The notes under the pieces: model-generated
Seen by the model: the letters and a program-made list of their open reading frames with translations, nothing else
Database searches by the model: none
What the model was told of the DNA's origin: nothing
NCBI RefSeq assembly: GCF_001998865.1
Contig: NZ_CP019607.1
Span: 2,790,001-2,854,000, forward strand
DNA from: Tessaracoccus flavescens
Lineage (GTDB): Bacteria; Actinomycetota; Actinomycetes; Propionibacteriales; Propionibacteriaceae
Direction: 5' to 3'
Length of the DNA stretch: 64,000 nucleotides
Part shown: positions 1-9,015 of the stretch, one piece after another
Position numbering within the stretch: position 1 is the stretch's first letter
Layout of the letters: the number at the start of each line of letters is the position of its first letter
Made by a program: the position numbers and the translations under genes

Positions 1-708
1 ACCAGTGCGCCCCAACAGCCCCCTGCAGGTTGGTATCCGGATCCCGCCGGATCCGGAGGTGAACGGTACTGGGACGGCATCGCGTGGTCGCAGGCCACCC
101 GCGACTGGCCGACCCCCACCGCCACCGATCACAACCCCATCGGCGGGCCCCAGACCTACGGTTCGCCCCAGGGCGGCTACGCCCGACCCATCGGCGCTCA
201 GGCGACGCAGGGCCAGCCAGCGGGATTCTGGTGGCGTCTCCTCGGCTACGTGATCGACACGATCCTTGTCTCCATCGTCGGCTCGATCCTCTCGTCGGCG
301 ACCGGCCTCAGCACGCAGGTCCAAGGGGAGCTGGACCGCTGGGCGCGCGAGCTTCTGCTGTGGTCGGAGGCCCCGACCGGCGACATGCCGATGCCGGCCG
401 ACGCCTTCTGGAGCGCGATGCTCTATTCGACGCTGATCAGCATCATCGTCTACGCCGCCTACCGCACCATCCTGCTCGGAACGCTCAGCGCGACGCTCGG
501 CCAGCAGGCCGTCGGGCTGCGCACCGTCAAGGTGGGAGAGCCGGCCGACTCCAAGCTAGGCTGGGGCACCGCCGCCGTCCGCGGCATCGTCGGTGCCCTC
601 CTCTACGAGTCCATCGGCTTCATCAACGGGATCTTCGCTGCGTTCACGCCGCGCAAGCAGACGCTCTCGGACATGATCTCCAAGACCCAAGTTCTCAAGA
701 TTCGCTGA
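1..708 (+). CDS. DUF2510-RDD membrane protein, 5' end outside the window
   Basis: The reading frame is open from base 1, so the start lies upstream of the window. The visible N-terminus is a DUF2510 motif (GWYPDPAG then RYWDG.AW), followed by a Gly/Pro/Gln-rich linker and an RDD domain beginning near base 220 (FWWRLLGYVIDTI). RDD hydrophobic helices follow, and the protein ends in a basic tail. DUF2510 next to RDD is a common actinobacterial membrane architecture of unknown biochemical role. An internal ATG at 250 would lose the whole DUF2510 part and is not the true start. malQ begins 10 bases after its stop. Confidence 0.85.
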   Translation, partial: TSAPQQPPAGWYPDPAGSGGERYWDGIAWSQATRDWPTPTATDHNPIGGPQTYGSPQGGYARPIGAQATQGQPAGFWWRLLGYVIDTILVSIVGSILSSATGLSTQVQGELDRWARELLLWSEAPTGDMPMPADAFWSAMLYSTLISIIVYAAYRTILLGTLSATLGQQAVGLRTVKVGEPADSKLGWGTAAVRGIVGALLYESIGFINGIFAAFTPRKQTLSDMISKTQVLKIR

Positions 709-718
709 GGTTCCCGTA

Positions 719-2866
719 GTGACTGACGTGTTCCCTGGACTCGCCCTCCTCGCCGACCGGTTCGGCATCGCCCAGGAGTTCTGGGACTGGAAGGGCAGGC
801 ACGTGGCCATCCCCGCCGAGACGATCATCGAGGTGTTGCGCGCCTTCGACATCGAGGCGGCGACCCCCGAGGCGGCCGATGCCGCCCTGACCAGGCTCGA
901 GGACGACCGCTGGCAGCGCACCCTGCCCGCGTGCACGGTGGTGGAGGAGGGGCAGGGAGTCCACGTCGACGTCCACCTTCCCGCAGGCACGCAGGTGCGC
1001 GTCCACGTGTGCCTGGAGTCGGGCGAGACCCGGCCGGCCTGGCAGTCGCACAACGACACCCCGGACCGTCACGTCGACGGCCGCGCCATCGGCGAGGCAA
1101 CCTTCTGGCTCGGCGCCGACCTTCCGACCGGCTACCACCGGATCGTGGCGCGCACCGTCGAAGGCGAGTCGACCGCCTCGCTGATCGTCACGCCAGGCTT
1201 CGTCGGTTTCCCGGCCTCCATGCGGGACCAGCGGATCTGGGGCTACGCCACCCAGCTCTACTCCGTGACCTCTGACGAATCGTGGGGGATCGGCGACCTC
1301 ACCGACCTCGCCGACCTGATCACCTGGTCGGGCACCCGGCAGTTCGCGGGCTACGTGCTGATCAACCCGCTGCACGCCGCAGAGCCGGTGCCCCCGCTGG
1401 AGCCCTCGCCGTATCTGCCGGCCAGCCGCAGGTTCATCAACCCGATCTACATCCGCCCCGAGGCGATCGACGAGTACGCGACCCTCGGCAATTCCGAGCG
1501 CAACGACATCCACGCGCTGCGGGCGCGTGCCCTCGTCGCGGCCGAATCGGGAAGCGTCGACCGCGACGCGGTGTGGCCGCTCAAGCTCGAGGCGCTGCGG
1601 ATCATCCACCGTGCGGGGATGCGCGCCGCCCGCCGGATCGCCTACGACGACTTCCGACGCCGCGAGGGCGTCGGGCTGCGCAACTTCGGTGTCTGGTCGG
1701 CCCTGTGCGTGATCCACGGCCAGCGCTGGTCCGAGTGGCCCGAGGAACTGCGACGGCCCAGCTCGCCCGCGGTGGCGGCCTTCGCCGAGGAGCACGCCGA
1801 GGACGTCGACTTCTTTGAGTGGCTGCAGTGGATCGCGCAGACGCAGGTCTCGGCGGCACAGTCCACCGCCGGGCAGGTCGGGATGCCGGTGGGCATCATC
1901 TCCGACCTGGCCGTCGGCGTGCACCGGCAGGGAGCCGAGACGTGGATGATGCCCGACGTGTTTGCCGCAGGCATGAGCGTCGGTGCGCCCCCGGACCAGT
2001 ACAACCAGGCCGGACAGGACTGGGGACAGCCCCCGTGGCGTCCGGACAAGCTGGAGCAGCTGTCTTACGCACCCTTCCGGGCTATGGTCTCCGCGGCACT
2101 GCGTGGCGTCGGCGGCGTCCGGGTCGACCACATCATCGGGCTCTTCCGCCTGTGGTGGGTGCCTCAGGGCGGCGGCCCGACCGTCGGGACCTACGTGCGC
2201 AACAACCATGAGGCCATGGTCGGCATCCTCGCGCTCGAGGCGCAACGCGCCCAGGCCCTGGTCGTCGGCGAGGACCTCGGCACCGTCGAGCCCTGGGTGC
2301 GCGACTACCTGTCGCGCCGCGGAATCCTCGGCACCTCCGTGCTGTGGTTCGAGGCCGACGAACACGGGCAGCCGCTGCCCGCGCACCGGTGGCGCGAGTA
2401 CTGCATGGCCTCGGTCACCACCCACGACCTGCCGCCGACCCTCGGCTATCTCGCGGGCGACCACGTCCGGCTGCGCGAGAGCCTCGGCCTGCTGACCGAG
2501 CCGCTCGAGGCCGAACTGGAGCACGCCAAGCGCGAACAGGCCGAATGGATCGCGACGCTCGTGCGCTACGGTCTCCTCGCCGAGGACCGCACCGGCGACC
2601 CGATCGAGGTCATGCTCGCCCTGCACCGCTACCTCCTGCACACGCCGTCGAAGGTGCTGCTCGCCAACCTCACCGACGCCGTCGGTGAGCGCCGAGCGCA
2701 GAACCAGCCGGGCACCGTCGACGAGTACCCCAACTGGCGCATCCCGCTCGCGGACCGCGACGGCGCCCGGATCCAGCTCGAGGACATCTTCGAGGCCGAA
2801 CTGCCGAAGCGTCTCGCCGCGGTGATGAACGGATACGACGAGCAGCCCGTCTCCCGCTGGGACTGA
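719..2866 (+). CDS. malQ: 4-alpha-glucanotransferase (amylomaltase)
   Basis: A GH77 family enzyme of 715 residues that transfers alpha-1,4-glucan segments between maltooligosaccharides in the cytoplasm. The long N-terminal domain is typical of actinobacterial MalQ. Family signatures are visible: ATQLYSV near the start of the barrel, SPYLPASRRF, the nucleophile region GGVRVDHIIGLFRLWW, the acid/base region VVGEDLGTVE and the later TTHDLPPT. The start is GTG at 719, shortly after the preceding stop. Length and motifs are complete, so the enzyme looks functional. Confidence 0.95.
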   Translation: MTDVFPGLALLADRFGIAQEFWDWKGRHVAIPAETIIEVLRAFDIEAATPEAADAALTRLEDDRWQRTLPACTVVEEGQGVHVDVHLPAGTQVRVHVCLESGETRPAWQSHNDTPDRHVDGRAIGEATFWLGADLPTGYHRIVARTVEGESTASLIVTPGFVGFPASMRDQRIWGYATQLYSVTSDESWGIGDLTDLADLITWSGTRQFAGYVLINPLHAAEPVPPLEPSPYLPASRRFINPIYIRPEAIDEYATLGNSERNDIHALRARALVAAESGSVDRDAVWPLKLEALRIIHRAGMRAARRIAYDDFRRREGVGLRNFGVWSALCVIHGQRWSEWPEELRRPSSPAVAAFAEEHAEDVDFFEWLQWIAQTQVSAAQSTAGQVGMPVGIISDLAVGVHRQGAETWMMPDVFAAGMSVGAPPDQYNQAGQDWGQPPWRPDKLEQLSYAPFRAMVSAALRGVGGVRVDHIIGLFRLWWVPQGGGPTVGTYVRNNHEAMVGILALEAQRAQALVVGEDLGTVEPWVRDYLSRRGILGTSVLWFEADEHGQPLPAHRWREYCMASVTTHDLPPTLGYLAGDHVRLRESLGLLTEPLEAELEHAKREQAEWIATLVRYGLLAEDRTGDPIEVMLALHRYLLHTPSKVLLANLTDAVGERRAQNQPGTVDEYPNWRIPLADRDGARIQLEDIFEAELPKRLAAVMNGYDEQPVSRWD

Positions 2867-2868
2867 CC

Positions 2869-3057
2869 GTGGACTCAGCACAGGTCTACTCCGCGGAACT
2901 GGACACTCTTCTGCTGGAGGGTGAGCGTCTCGCCTCCGCGGTGATGGTCACCTACGTGTCGGGCCAGGAGCTCGGCACGCCGCTTCCCGGCATTTCCAGG
3001 TCGGCGTCCACGTCGTCGAGTCGCTCCGAGATCGACGAGAGCTTCGCCAACCGCTAG
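2869..3057 (+). CDS. small hypothetical protein after malQ
   Basis: An ORF of 62 residues starting with GTG two bases after the malQ stop. No domain is recognised; the C-terminal third is Ser-rich. Its TAG stop overlaps the TAG stop of the convergent TPR gene in the four bases CTAG (3054-3057), an arrangement seen at two other convergent pairs in this window, which favours a real gene or the tail of one. It could also be a decayed remnant. Confidence 0.4.
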   Translation: MDSAQVYSAELDTLLLEGERLASAVMVTYVSGQELGTPLPGISRSASTSSSRSEIDESFANR

Positions 3058-3887
3058 GAGATCAGGCCCTGCTGCACCAGCGACTCGCGGTACTTCGGGT
3101 CCTCGTCCTCGAAGATCTCGTCGCCCTCGAGCATGTAGGCGCTGAGCAGCGCGTCCGTCGCCTGCTTCGCATTGCCGAGTTCGAAGGCAGACTGGCCGAG
3201 CCGCAGCCACACGAACGGGTTGCCCGTTCCGCCGATCTTCAGCGCCTCCTGCTCTGAGGCATAGGCGGCCGAGTAGTCACCGAGCTGGAACTGGGCGTCA
3301 CCGATGCTGGCGTGCAGCCAGAAGGCGAGGTCCTCGTCGGCGGGGTCGGCGGCGGCCAGTGCCTGCTGCCAGAGGGTCACCGCCTTCGCGAAGTTGCCCG
3401 CATCGCAGGCCTCCTCGCCCTGTTCGGCGAGTTCCTGGGCCGACGAGCCACCGGCTGCCGGTGAGGCGGCACCGTCGAAGAAGGCCTTGTACTTCGGGTC
3501 CTCCTCGTCGAAGGCCTTCGGACCGGTGACGGCCACCGCCTTGTCGAAGAAGGCGCGGGCCTCGGGCAGCCTTCCCTCTTCGAAGGCGATGGTGCCCGCC
3601 ACGAAGTCGCACTGCGCCTGCCCGCCGGTGCTCCCGGCGTAGGCCTCGCGAGCGCGTTCGAGCCATCGGGTCGCGTCGCCGGTCGAGACGGGCACGGCGC
3701 GGCGCGCGATGATCAGCGACAGCTGGGCGGCGAGCCGCTCCCCGTCCGTCTGCGGTGGCTGCGGGACCCGGTCCCAGAACTCCTCGCCTGCGCTACGCGC
3801 GGCCTCCACATCGCCCTCCCGGTAGAGGGCCATCGCCTTCTCCGCCAGGGGGGTGAGCTGGTCGAGTGTTTCCATTCCAGTCAGCAT
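3054..3887 (-). CDS. TPR protein, candidate immunity or chaperone of the adjacent toxin
   Basis: About 277 residues of tetratricopeptide-like helical repeats, with two similar halves. Each half ends in a variant of the same motif (EEDPKYKAFF in the middle, EDEDPKYRESL near the C-terminus). It is the last gene of the minus-strand type VII secretion cassette, 14 bases after the GH-E nuclease gene, which is where an immunity protein is usually encoded. No catalytic motif is visible. ATG at 3887 is chosen because AGAAGGG lies upstream; ATG at 3875 is an alternative. The immunity role is inferred from position only. Confidence 0.65.
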   Translation of the reverse strand: MLTGMETLDQLTPLAEKAMALYREGDVEAARSAGEEFWDRVPQPPQTDGERLAAQLSLIIARRAVPVSTGDATRWLERAREAYAGSTGGQAQCDFVAGTIAFEEGRLPEARAFFDKAVAVTGPKAFDEEDPKYKAFFDGAASPAAGGSSAQELAEQGEEACDAGNFAKAVTLWQQALAAADPADEDLAFWLHASIGDAQFQLGDYSAAYASEQEALKIGGTGNPFVWLRLGQSAFELGNAKQATDALLSAYMLEGDEIFEDEDPKYRESLVQQGLIS

Positions 3888-3901
3888 CAACGTCAGCCCT
3901 T

Positions 3902-4411
3902 CTACGGCGTCGGGACTTGGTACTGGACGCCGAGTTTAGCGCCCTCTGAACGGTTGTACCAGGATGGTTGGAGCTCGTAGTTGTCCGGGTCGAGCATCCA
4001 CTTGCGGACCGCCTCGGACTTGGGTCCGTGCTTGATCCCCTCGGTGTTCCAGTAGGTCACGGCGTCGACTGGGTAGTGCCCCATGTCGGTGTCCTTGAGG
4101 GGGTAGAACTCGGTCTCTCCGGTGCGCGGGTTCTTCCAGATCAACTGGTCCTCGCCGTCGATCCTGCGGATCTTGCCTTCCTTGCGCATCCGCTCGATCA
4201 CCTCGCGCCCGGTGCGCGTCGTCTTGCCCGGCGTGCTGCCCAGATACTTGCGCCGCTTCGAGACGCGCTTGACCTTCTGCACGATCTCGTCGCTGGACTT
4301 CTTCAACTGGCTGGAGGCGCCCTTTGCGAAGTCTCCGGCGTTGAGCTTGTCACCGACCAGCTTTCCGATCCGGCCCGCGGCGGGGCCCATCAGGTGCTTC
4401 TTCTTGCCCAT
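3902..4411 (-). CDS. GH-E family HNH/Endo VII-type nuclease toxin
   Basis: A 169-residue protein with a basic N-terminal half (many Lys and Arg, residues 1-85) and a C-terminal domain matching the GH-E class of polymorphic-toxin nucleases: DMGH at residues 109-112, a conserved Glu in DPDNYELQP (146) and NRSEG (153-157). GH-E proteins are secreted DNA-damaging toxins of the HNH/endonuclease VII fold. The start ATG shares one base with the stop of the preceding WXG100-type gene (TGATG), indicating translational coupling. Unusually, the toxin is a free-standing protein and not the C-terminus of its delivery protein. Confidence 0.75.
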   Translation of the reverse strand: MGKKKHLMGPAAGRIGKLVGDKLNAGDFAKGASSQLKKSSDEIVQKVKRVSKRRKYLGSTPGKTTRTGREVIERMRKEGKIRRIDGEDQLIWKNPRTGETEFYPLKDTDMGHYPVDAVTYWNTEGIKHGPKSEAVRKWMLDPDNYELQPSWYNRSEGAKLGVQYQVPTP

Positions 4412-4890
4412 CAGCCCATCAGCTCCTGCACCGCGATCTCGAGCGCCGCGTTGATCGCCCGCCTGGCCGCCTCGCGTGCCGCGACGGCCGCGCCGGAGGC
4501 GAGGCCGAACGAGGCGACGGCCGCCGCGATGGCACCGGCGAGGATGACGAGCTGCCCGATCACGGCGATCTTGAAGGTCACCACCAGGCCCGACGCGATG
4601 TCGAAGCCGCCGGCGATGATGCCCGCCGCGTCCGTGAAGTCGTGCAGGGAGGAGAGGTTCGACTCGTCGCCACGCATGTAGCCGAGGAAGGCCTCGGAAG
4701 CCTCGCCTGCGTTGTTGGACTGGATGTGGCTGAGCGCCGCCTCGATGTCTGCGATGATGCTGTCTGCCTCGCGGCCTGCATCCCGGAACGCCTCGGCGTT
4801 CGCGTGGAGGATGTCCTCGTTGCTTGTCGGCCAGTTGTAGCCGAGGTACTGCAGGGCCTCGGTGAGCCAGCCTGGGAGCATCATCGCCAT
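4411..4890 (-). CDS. CpnT-N/WXG100_2-like type VII secretion delivery protein
   Basis: 159 residues. The N-terminus (LPGWLTEALQYLGYNWPTSN, residues 5-24) resembles the WXG100-like domain at the N-terminus of CpnT-type toxins, followed by amphipathic helices and a long Ala/Val/Gly-rich hydrophobic helix at about residues 95-150. In most family members this module is fused to a large C-terminal toxin. Here it ends at residue 159 and the toxin follows as a separate, overlapping gene. It probably targets the pair to an ESX-type secretion system. No ESX core gene (EccC and others) lies in the window. Confidence 0.7.
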   Translation of the reverse strand: MAMMLPGWLTEALQYLGYNWPTSNEDILHANAEAFRDAGREADSIIADIEAALSHIQSNNAGEASEAFLGYMRGDESNLSSLHDFTDAAGIIAGGFDIASGLVVTFKIAVIGQLVILAGAIAAAVASFGLASGAAVAAREAARRAINAALEIAVQELMG

Positions 4891-5207
4891 CAGATCTCGC
4901 CCTCCATGAAGCCGCCGAGCTCGGTGGCCGCCTCTTCGACGGCGGCGTACGCGTTGCCCGTCTCGATCAGGGCGTCACCCTCCAGGCCGAGCCCCGTCGA
5001 CATGTCGGCCAGCGCGCCGTCGACCGCCTCCATCACGGCAGGCACGATTCCCGCGACCAGCTCGTCGAGCAGGGTCAGGCCTCCCTCGCCCGTCAGCTGC
5101 ACCGAGCCGAGCCTGCTGCGGATCCGTGACGCGACGTCGCCCCCGGCGTCCTCGACCGCTCCGCCTGCCTTGCGCCAGGAGTCGGGCGTGAAGATCTTCG
5201 AGCTCAC
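4890..5207 (-). CDS. WXG100/EspC-like type VII secretion partner
   Basis: 105 residues, predicted to be an all-helical hairpin protein of the size of WXG100 or EspC-like substrates. A canonical WXG is not visible; a tryptophan sits at DSWRKAG near the N-terminus. The GTG start overlaps the stop of the YbaB-like gene, and its stop overlaps the ATG of the next gene, so the four cassette genes are translationally coupled. It likely forms a secretion heterodimer with the 159-residue neighbour. The assignment rests on size, helical character and context. Confidence 0.6.
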   Translation of the reverse strand: MSSKIFTPDSWRKAGGAVEDAGGDVASRIRSRLGSVQLTGEGGLTLLDELVAGIVPAVMEAVDGALADMSTGLGLEGDALIETGNAYAAVEEAATELGGFMEGEI

Positions 5208-5605
5208 GGCCGCAGCCTCTCGATGTCGTTGCGGTAGGCGGCATGGATGTCGGCCTGGAGCCCCCCGAGCTGGCGCATCACCTGACCGAAGTCGGAGTTG
5301 ACCTTCTCGAGCTGGGCGAGGTTTGCCCGCTCGAACTCACTCAGCGCGCCGTTGACGGCGTCCCGCAGATCCGTGATCATGTCGGCGCCGCGTGCGTCGC
5401 CGAGGGCCGGATCGATCGAGATGGACTGGACGCGTCCGTCGTCGACGGTGACGGTGATGCCGCCCGAGACGTGCTCGACGACGATCCCCCTCGGAGGTTC
5501 CGGGGTGTGCTCGGTGCGGTCGACGAGGTTCTGCACGCCGCCCATGGAGGCGACGATGCGGTCGAAGACCTGTGGCAGTGATTCTCCGGCTGGAGTCTGT
5601 GTCAT
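5204..5605 (-). CDS. YbaB/EbfC-like protein heading the type VII secretion cassette
   Basis: 133 residues with a beta region (GGITVTVDDGRVQSISIDPAL, about residues 49-68) followed by long helices, the pattern of YbaB/EbfC-fold proteins that occur as EspL-like members of ESX clusters. It is the first gene of the minus-strand cassette and has GGAAAGG before ATG 5605. It may be a chaperone or scaffold for the secreted partners and need not bind DNA. Confidence 0.65.
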   Translation of the reverse strand: MTQTPAGESLPQVFDRIVASMGGVQNLVDRTEHTPEPPRGIVVEHVSGGITVTVDDGRVQSISIDPALGDARGADMITDLRDAVNGALSEFERANLAQLEKVNSDFGQVMRQLGGLQADIHAAYRNDIERLRP

Positions 5606-5678
5606 CGGCTGACCTTTCCTGTGTCGGACGGTTTCAGCCTAGGAGCGCGGGTGGGTCATCTTGCCTGGTATCGGATGC

Positions 5679-7031
5679 TCAGATATTGGTCACGACCGGG
5701 GCGGCCTGGTACGGGTTGGTCGTCACGTCGCCGCCCTCGTCGAGGATGATCGTCTCAAGGGCGGGGTCGCCCTTCGAGATGCGTCGCGCCGACAGGGGGA
5801 GCTCGGCAAGCGAGTCGGCGTGCCGCGTCCGCGCGTCCTCGAGGCTCGCCTCGTACACGCGCCTGCCGTCGGTGATGATCGGCACCAGGAGATCGCGGTC
5901 GTTCCCGTCGTTGACGGGTGCCGCGCCGAGGCCGATCACCTCGGACTCGGCGCGGCCGTCCTCGCCGAGGCGACGCATGGCGAACTTGCGACCGCCGAGT
6001 GTGTTCTTACCCTTCGACTTCTTGCCCACAGAGATCCATTCGGCGTCCGGCTCGTCGGAGGCGGCGCGGGCGACGAGCTTGTAGACGAAGCCGCAGGTCG
6101 GGTGACCCGAGCCCGTGACCAGCGAGGTGCCGACGCCGTAGCCGTCCACCGGGGCGCCCTGGAGAAGGGCGATCTGCCACTCGTCCAGGTCGGAGGTGAC
6201 CATGATCTTCGTGTCGGTGGCGCCGAGGTCGTCGAGCAGGTCACGGGCCTGGCGGGCCATGATCGCGAGGTCGCCGGAGTCGAGCCGGATGGAGCCGAGC
6301 CTTCCCTCCGTCAGCTCGACCCCCTTACGGATCGCGGCCTCCACGTCATAGGTGTCGACAAGCAGGGTGGTGTCCTCGCCGAGGGCGGCGAGCTGGGCCT
6401 TGAAGGCGTCCTCCTCGGTGTCGTGGAGGAGGGTGAACGAGTGGGCCGCGGTACCGATCGTCGGGATCGAGTAGGTGCGGCCGGCCTCCAGGTTGGAGGT
6501 GGAGGCGAAGCCCGCGATGTAGGCGGCCCGGGCGGCGGCGACGGCGGCCCATTCGCTGGTGCGGCGCGAGCCCATCTCAGCGCAGCGGCGCTCTCCTGCC
6601 ATGGCGGTCATCCGCGAGCCTGCCGCCGCGATCGCGGAGTCGTGGTTGTAGATGGAGAGCAGCACCGTCTCGAGGATGCAGGCCTCGGCGAACGTACCCT
6701 CGACCGAGAGCACCGGGGAACCAGGGAAGTAGATCTCGCCCTCGGCGTAACCCCAGATGTCGCCGTTGAACCGGTAGTCGGCCAACCAAGCGGCGAGGTT
6801 CTCGCGGATCACGCCCCGCTCGAGCAGGAAGCACAGCTCTTCCTCGCCGAAGCGGAAGTTGTCGATGGCCTCAAGTGCCCGGCCCAGCCCGGCCACGACG
6901 CCGTAGCGCCGTCCCTCGGGCAGCCGCCTGGTGAACAGGTCGAACAGGCTGCGACGGTTCGCCGTTCCGGCGTCCATCGCCGCCTGGACCATGGTCAGCT
7001 CGTAGTGGTCGGTCAACAAGGCTGCTGTCAT
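5679..7031 (-). CDS. pncB: nicotinate phosphoribosyltransferase
   Basis: 450 residues. Converts nicotinate and PRPP to nicotinate mononucleotide in the NAD salvage pathway. Typical sequence is present: [10 protein letters not shown] at the N-terminus, the ligand-loop region [30 protein letters not shown], and IRLDSGDLA followed by MVTSDLDEW. The frame continues upstream to 7127, but ATG 7031 ([11 protein letters not shown]) matches the family start and leaves an 88-base divergent promoter region to clpS. Confidence 0.95.
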   Translation of the reverse strand: MTAALLTDHYELTMVQAAMDAGTANRRSLFDLFTRRLPEGRRYGVVAGLGRALEAIDNFRFGEEELCFLLERGVIRENLAAWLADYRFNGDIWGYAEGEIYFPGSPVLSVEGTFAEACILETVLLSIYNHDSAIAAAGSRMTAMAGERRCAEMGSRRTSEWAAVAAARAAYIAGFASTSNLEAGRTYSIPTIGTAAHSFTLLHDTEEDAFKAQLAALGEDTTLLVDTYDVEAAIRKGVELTEGRLGSIRLDSGDLAIMARQARDLLDDLGATDTKIMVTSDLDEWQIALLQGAPVDGYGVGTSLVTGSGHPTCGFVYKLVARAASDEPDAEWISVGKKSKGKNTLGGRKFAMRRLGEDGRAESEVIGLGAAPVNDGNDRDLLVPIITDGRRVYEASLEDARTRHADSLAELPLSARRISKGDPALETIILDEGGDVTTNPYQAAPVVTNI

Positions 7032-7119
7032 GCGACAGACTCTAGTGGCGCAGTGCCGCGCAGCGTCGGCATGGCCGCCACGCTGGCACAGTTTGGCCCG
7101 ACGGGGCAGAGTAGGGCCC

Positions 7120-7413
7120 ATGAGCACAGCACCGGCAGGAGGCGCCCAGACGATCGAGGCGCCAGTGGAGACCCCGGCTGCCGTTCAGCAGTGGGTCACC
7201 ATCGTGTGGGACGACCCCGTCAACCTGATGAGCTACGTCACCTACGTCTTCCAGGAGTACTTCCGCTATCCCAAGGCCAAGGCGGAGGAACTGATGTTGC
7301 GGGTGCACAACGACGGCAAGGCCGTCGTGTCGACCGGCGGCCGCGAGGAGATGGAGCGCGACGTGCTTGCGATGCAGGGCTACAACCTGTGGTCGACGAT
7401 GGAGCAGGCATGA
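7120..7413 (+). CDS. clpS: ATP-dependent Clp protease adaptor ClpS
   Basis: 97 residues. ClpS delivers N-degron substrates to ClpA/ClpC. The core is clear: [20 protein letters not shown], then a helix with VHNDGKAVV and [20 protein letters not shown]. An upstream in-frame start at 7030 would add a poor N-terminus, so ATG 7120 is preferred. The stop overlaps the ATG of the DUF2017 gene, the usual actinobacterial clpS-DUF2017 pair. Confidence 0.95.
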   Translation: MSTAPAGGAQTIEAPVETPAAVQQWVTIVWDDPVNLMSYVTYVFQEYFRYPKAKAEELMLRVHNDGKAVVSTGGREEMERDVLAMQGYNLWSTMEQA

Positions 7414-8003
7414 GCCTCGAACCGGAAGACATCGTCTGGGCATTCGACGGGCGTGACGGCCGCGACGGCGGCCTGCGCGCCATGATCGGCTTCTACGTCA
7501 ACCACCTGCGGACCCTGCTGCCTGCCGACGACGGCGCCGACGACCCGTTCGACCAGATCGTCGCGGAACTGCAGGACGACCCGACCAACCGGATGCTGTC
7601 AAACCCCCGGCTCGCCCGGCTCTTCCCGCCCGCCTTCGGCGAGGAGCAGGAGGCCGACGAATTCTGGCGCGACTCCATCCACAATCAGTCGCGGGAGCGG
7701 ATCAGGGCAGCCGACGTCGTGGTCGCCGACCTCGACGGCTACCTGGGGTTCGTCCCCGTCCGCCTCGACGCGGTCGACGACTGGGCCAAGACGCTCGGCG
7801 CGTTGCGGCTCTTCTGGTACGCGGAGGTGGCGGGAACCGAGCGGCTGGCCGAGCCGGTACAGGCGATCATCGACTCCAACCCCGGCCTCGTCGACCTGAT
7901 CGAGTGGCTCGGCTACCTGCTGGAGGACCTGATGGAGTCGCGGGCGGCCTGCCTCGGTGTCAGCGAGAGCCTCGATCCGGACCAGTTCACGCCGGTCAGG
8001 TAG
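7410..8003 (+). CDS. DUF2017 family protein
   Basis: 197 residues, acidic and predicted to be helical. DUF2017 members are encoded directly after clpS across actinobacteria; their biochemical role is not established. The start ATG overlaps the clpS stop (ATGA), implying coupled translation and perhaps a shared role in proteolysis. The frame extends far upstream, but that portion is only the antisense of pncB. Confidence 0.85.
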   Translation: MSLEPEDIVWAFDGRDGRDGGLRAMIGFYVNHLRTLLPADDGADDPFDQIVAELQDDPTNRMLSNPRLARLFPPAFGEEQEADEFWRDSIHNQSRERIRAADVVVADLDGYLGFVPVRLDAVDDWAKTLGALRLFWYAEVAGTERLAEPVQAIIDSNPGLVDLIEWLGYLLEDLMESRAACLGVSESLDPDQFTPVR

Positions 8004-8028
8004 CGCGTCGGCAGTAGAGTGGCCGGTT

Positions 8029-8871
8029 GTGACTGACCTGATCGACCGCCCCATCGGAGTGTTCGACTCCGGGTTCGGCGGACTGACCGTGCTGCGATCG
8101 CTCGTCGAGCAGCTTCCCAACGAGGACTTCGTCTATCTCGGTGACACCGCGAGGGCGCCCTACGGGCCGCGTTCCATCGCCGAGGTGCGCCGCTTCGCGT
8201 TGCAGGGGCTCGACCATCTCGTCGAACGCGGGGTGAAGGCGCTTGTGATCGCCTGCAACTCTGCCTCGTCCGCCGTGCTGCGCGACGCCCGCGAACGCTA
8301 CGACGTGCCCATCACCGAGGTGATCCTTCCCGCGGCCAGCCGGGCCGTCTCGGCGACCCGCAACGGCCGGGTGGGGGTGGTGGCGACCGAGTCCACCGTC
8401 AACTCCCGCTCCTACGACGACGCCTTCGCGATCGCCCCGAGCATCACGCTGACCGCCCAGGCGTGTCCCCGCTTCGTCGAGTTCGTCGAGGCGGGCATCA
8501 CCGGAGGCGAGGAGCTGCTCGAGGTCGCGGAGGAGTACCTCGCACCGATCAAGAAGGCCCAGTCCGACACCCTGATCCTCGGCTGCACCCACTACCCGCT
8601 GCTCGCAGGCGTGATCGGCTACGTGCTCGGCAACGGGGTGACGCTCGTCTCGTCTGCCGAGGCCTGCGCGCAGTCCACCTACTCGCAGCTGACCCAGGCC
8701 GGTCTGCTGCGCCACCACCCGCGCGAGGCGAGGCGCGAGTTCCTCACCACGGGAGACGCGAGGAACTTCCAGGGAATCGGACGTAGATTGTTGGGTGAGT
8801 TCGTCACCAACGCGACGACAGTGGAGATCGACCGAGAGGAGTCTGGCCATGTGCCGGAAAGTGACCTGTGA
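8029..8871 (+). CDS. murI: glutamate racemase
   Basis: 280 residues. Makes D-glutamate for peptidoglycan. Signatures: IGVFDSGFGGLTVLR at the N-terminus, LGDTARAPYG, the first catalytic Cys in VIACNSAS (Cys76) and the second in LGCTHYPLL. The start is GTG 8029. The C-terminal 23 bases overlap the following small cysteine-rich peptide gene. Confidence 0.95.
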   Translation: MTDLIDRPIGVFDSGFGGLTVLRSLVEQLPNEDFVYLGDTARAPYGPRSIAEVRRFALQGLDHLVERGVKALVIACNSASSAVLRDARERYDVPITEVILPAASRAVSATRNGRVGVVATESTVNSRSYDDAFAIAPSITLTAQACPRFVEFVEAGITGGEELLEVAEEYLAPIKKAQSDTLILGCTHYPLLAGVIGYVLGNGVTLVSSAEACAQSTYSQLTQAGLLRHHPREARREFLTTGDARNFQGIGRRLLGEFVTNATTVEIDREESGHVPESDL

Positions 8872-8968
8872 CACGTGCGGTAAGCCGACCTGGGCCGGGT
8901 GTGGAGAACACATCGAGGAGGCGCTTGTCGACATCGCGCCCGCGGAGCGTTGCACCTGCCCGCGCTGA
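8849..8968 (+). CDS. 39-residue cysteine-rich (zinc-knuckle-like) peptide
   Basis: Starts at ATG 8849 inside the end of murI and ends TGA at 8966-8968. It carries six cysteines, three of them in CxxC-type pairs: MCRKVTCDTCGKPTWAGCGEH near the N-terminus is the core and a CTCPR tail closes it. GAGGAG lies 7-12 bases before the start. Peptides of this type occur widely in actinobacteria as very small hypothetical proteins and probably bind a metal. The function is unknown. Confidence 0.75.
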   Translation: MCRKVTCDTCGKPTWAGCGEHIEEALVDIAPAERCTCPR

Positions 8969-9015
8969 CCGGGTGAGACGCGGTCGGTGGGCGCTGGTGG
9001 GGTAGGTTTGGCACC

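Noticed and set aside
695..2881. Long minus-strand ORF (728 codons) opposite malQ
   Set aside because: Low-complexity Arg/Val/Gly/Asp translation with no domain; it is the antisense of a clear GH77 enzyme in high-GC DNA.
5661..7409. Upstream 580 codons of a plus-strand frame running into DUF2017
   Set aside because: It is antisense to pncB. The DUF2017 domain only begins at ATG 7410, which overlaps the clpS stop.
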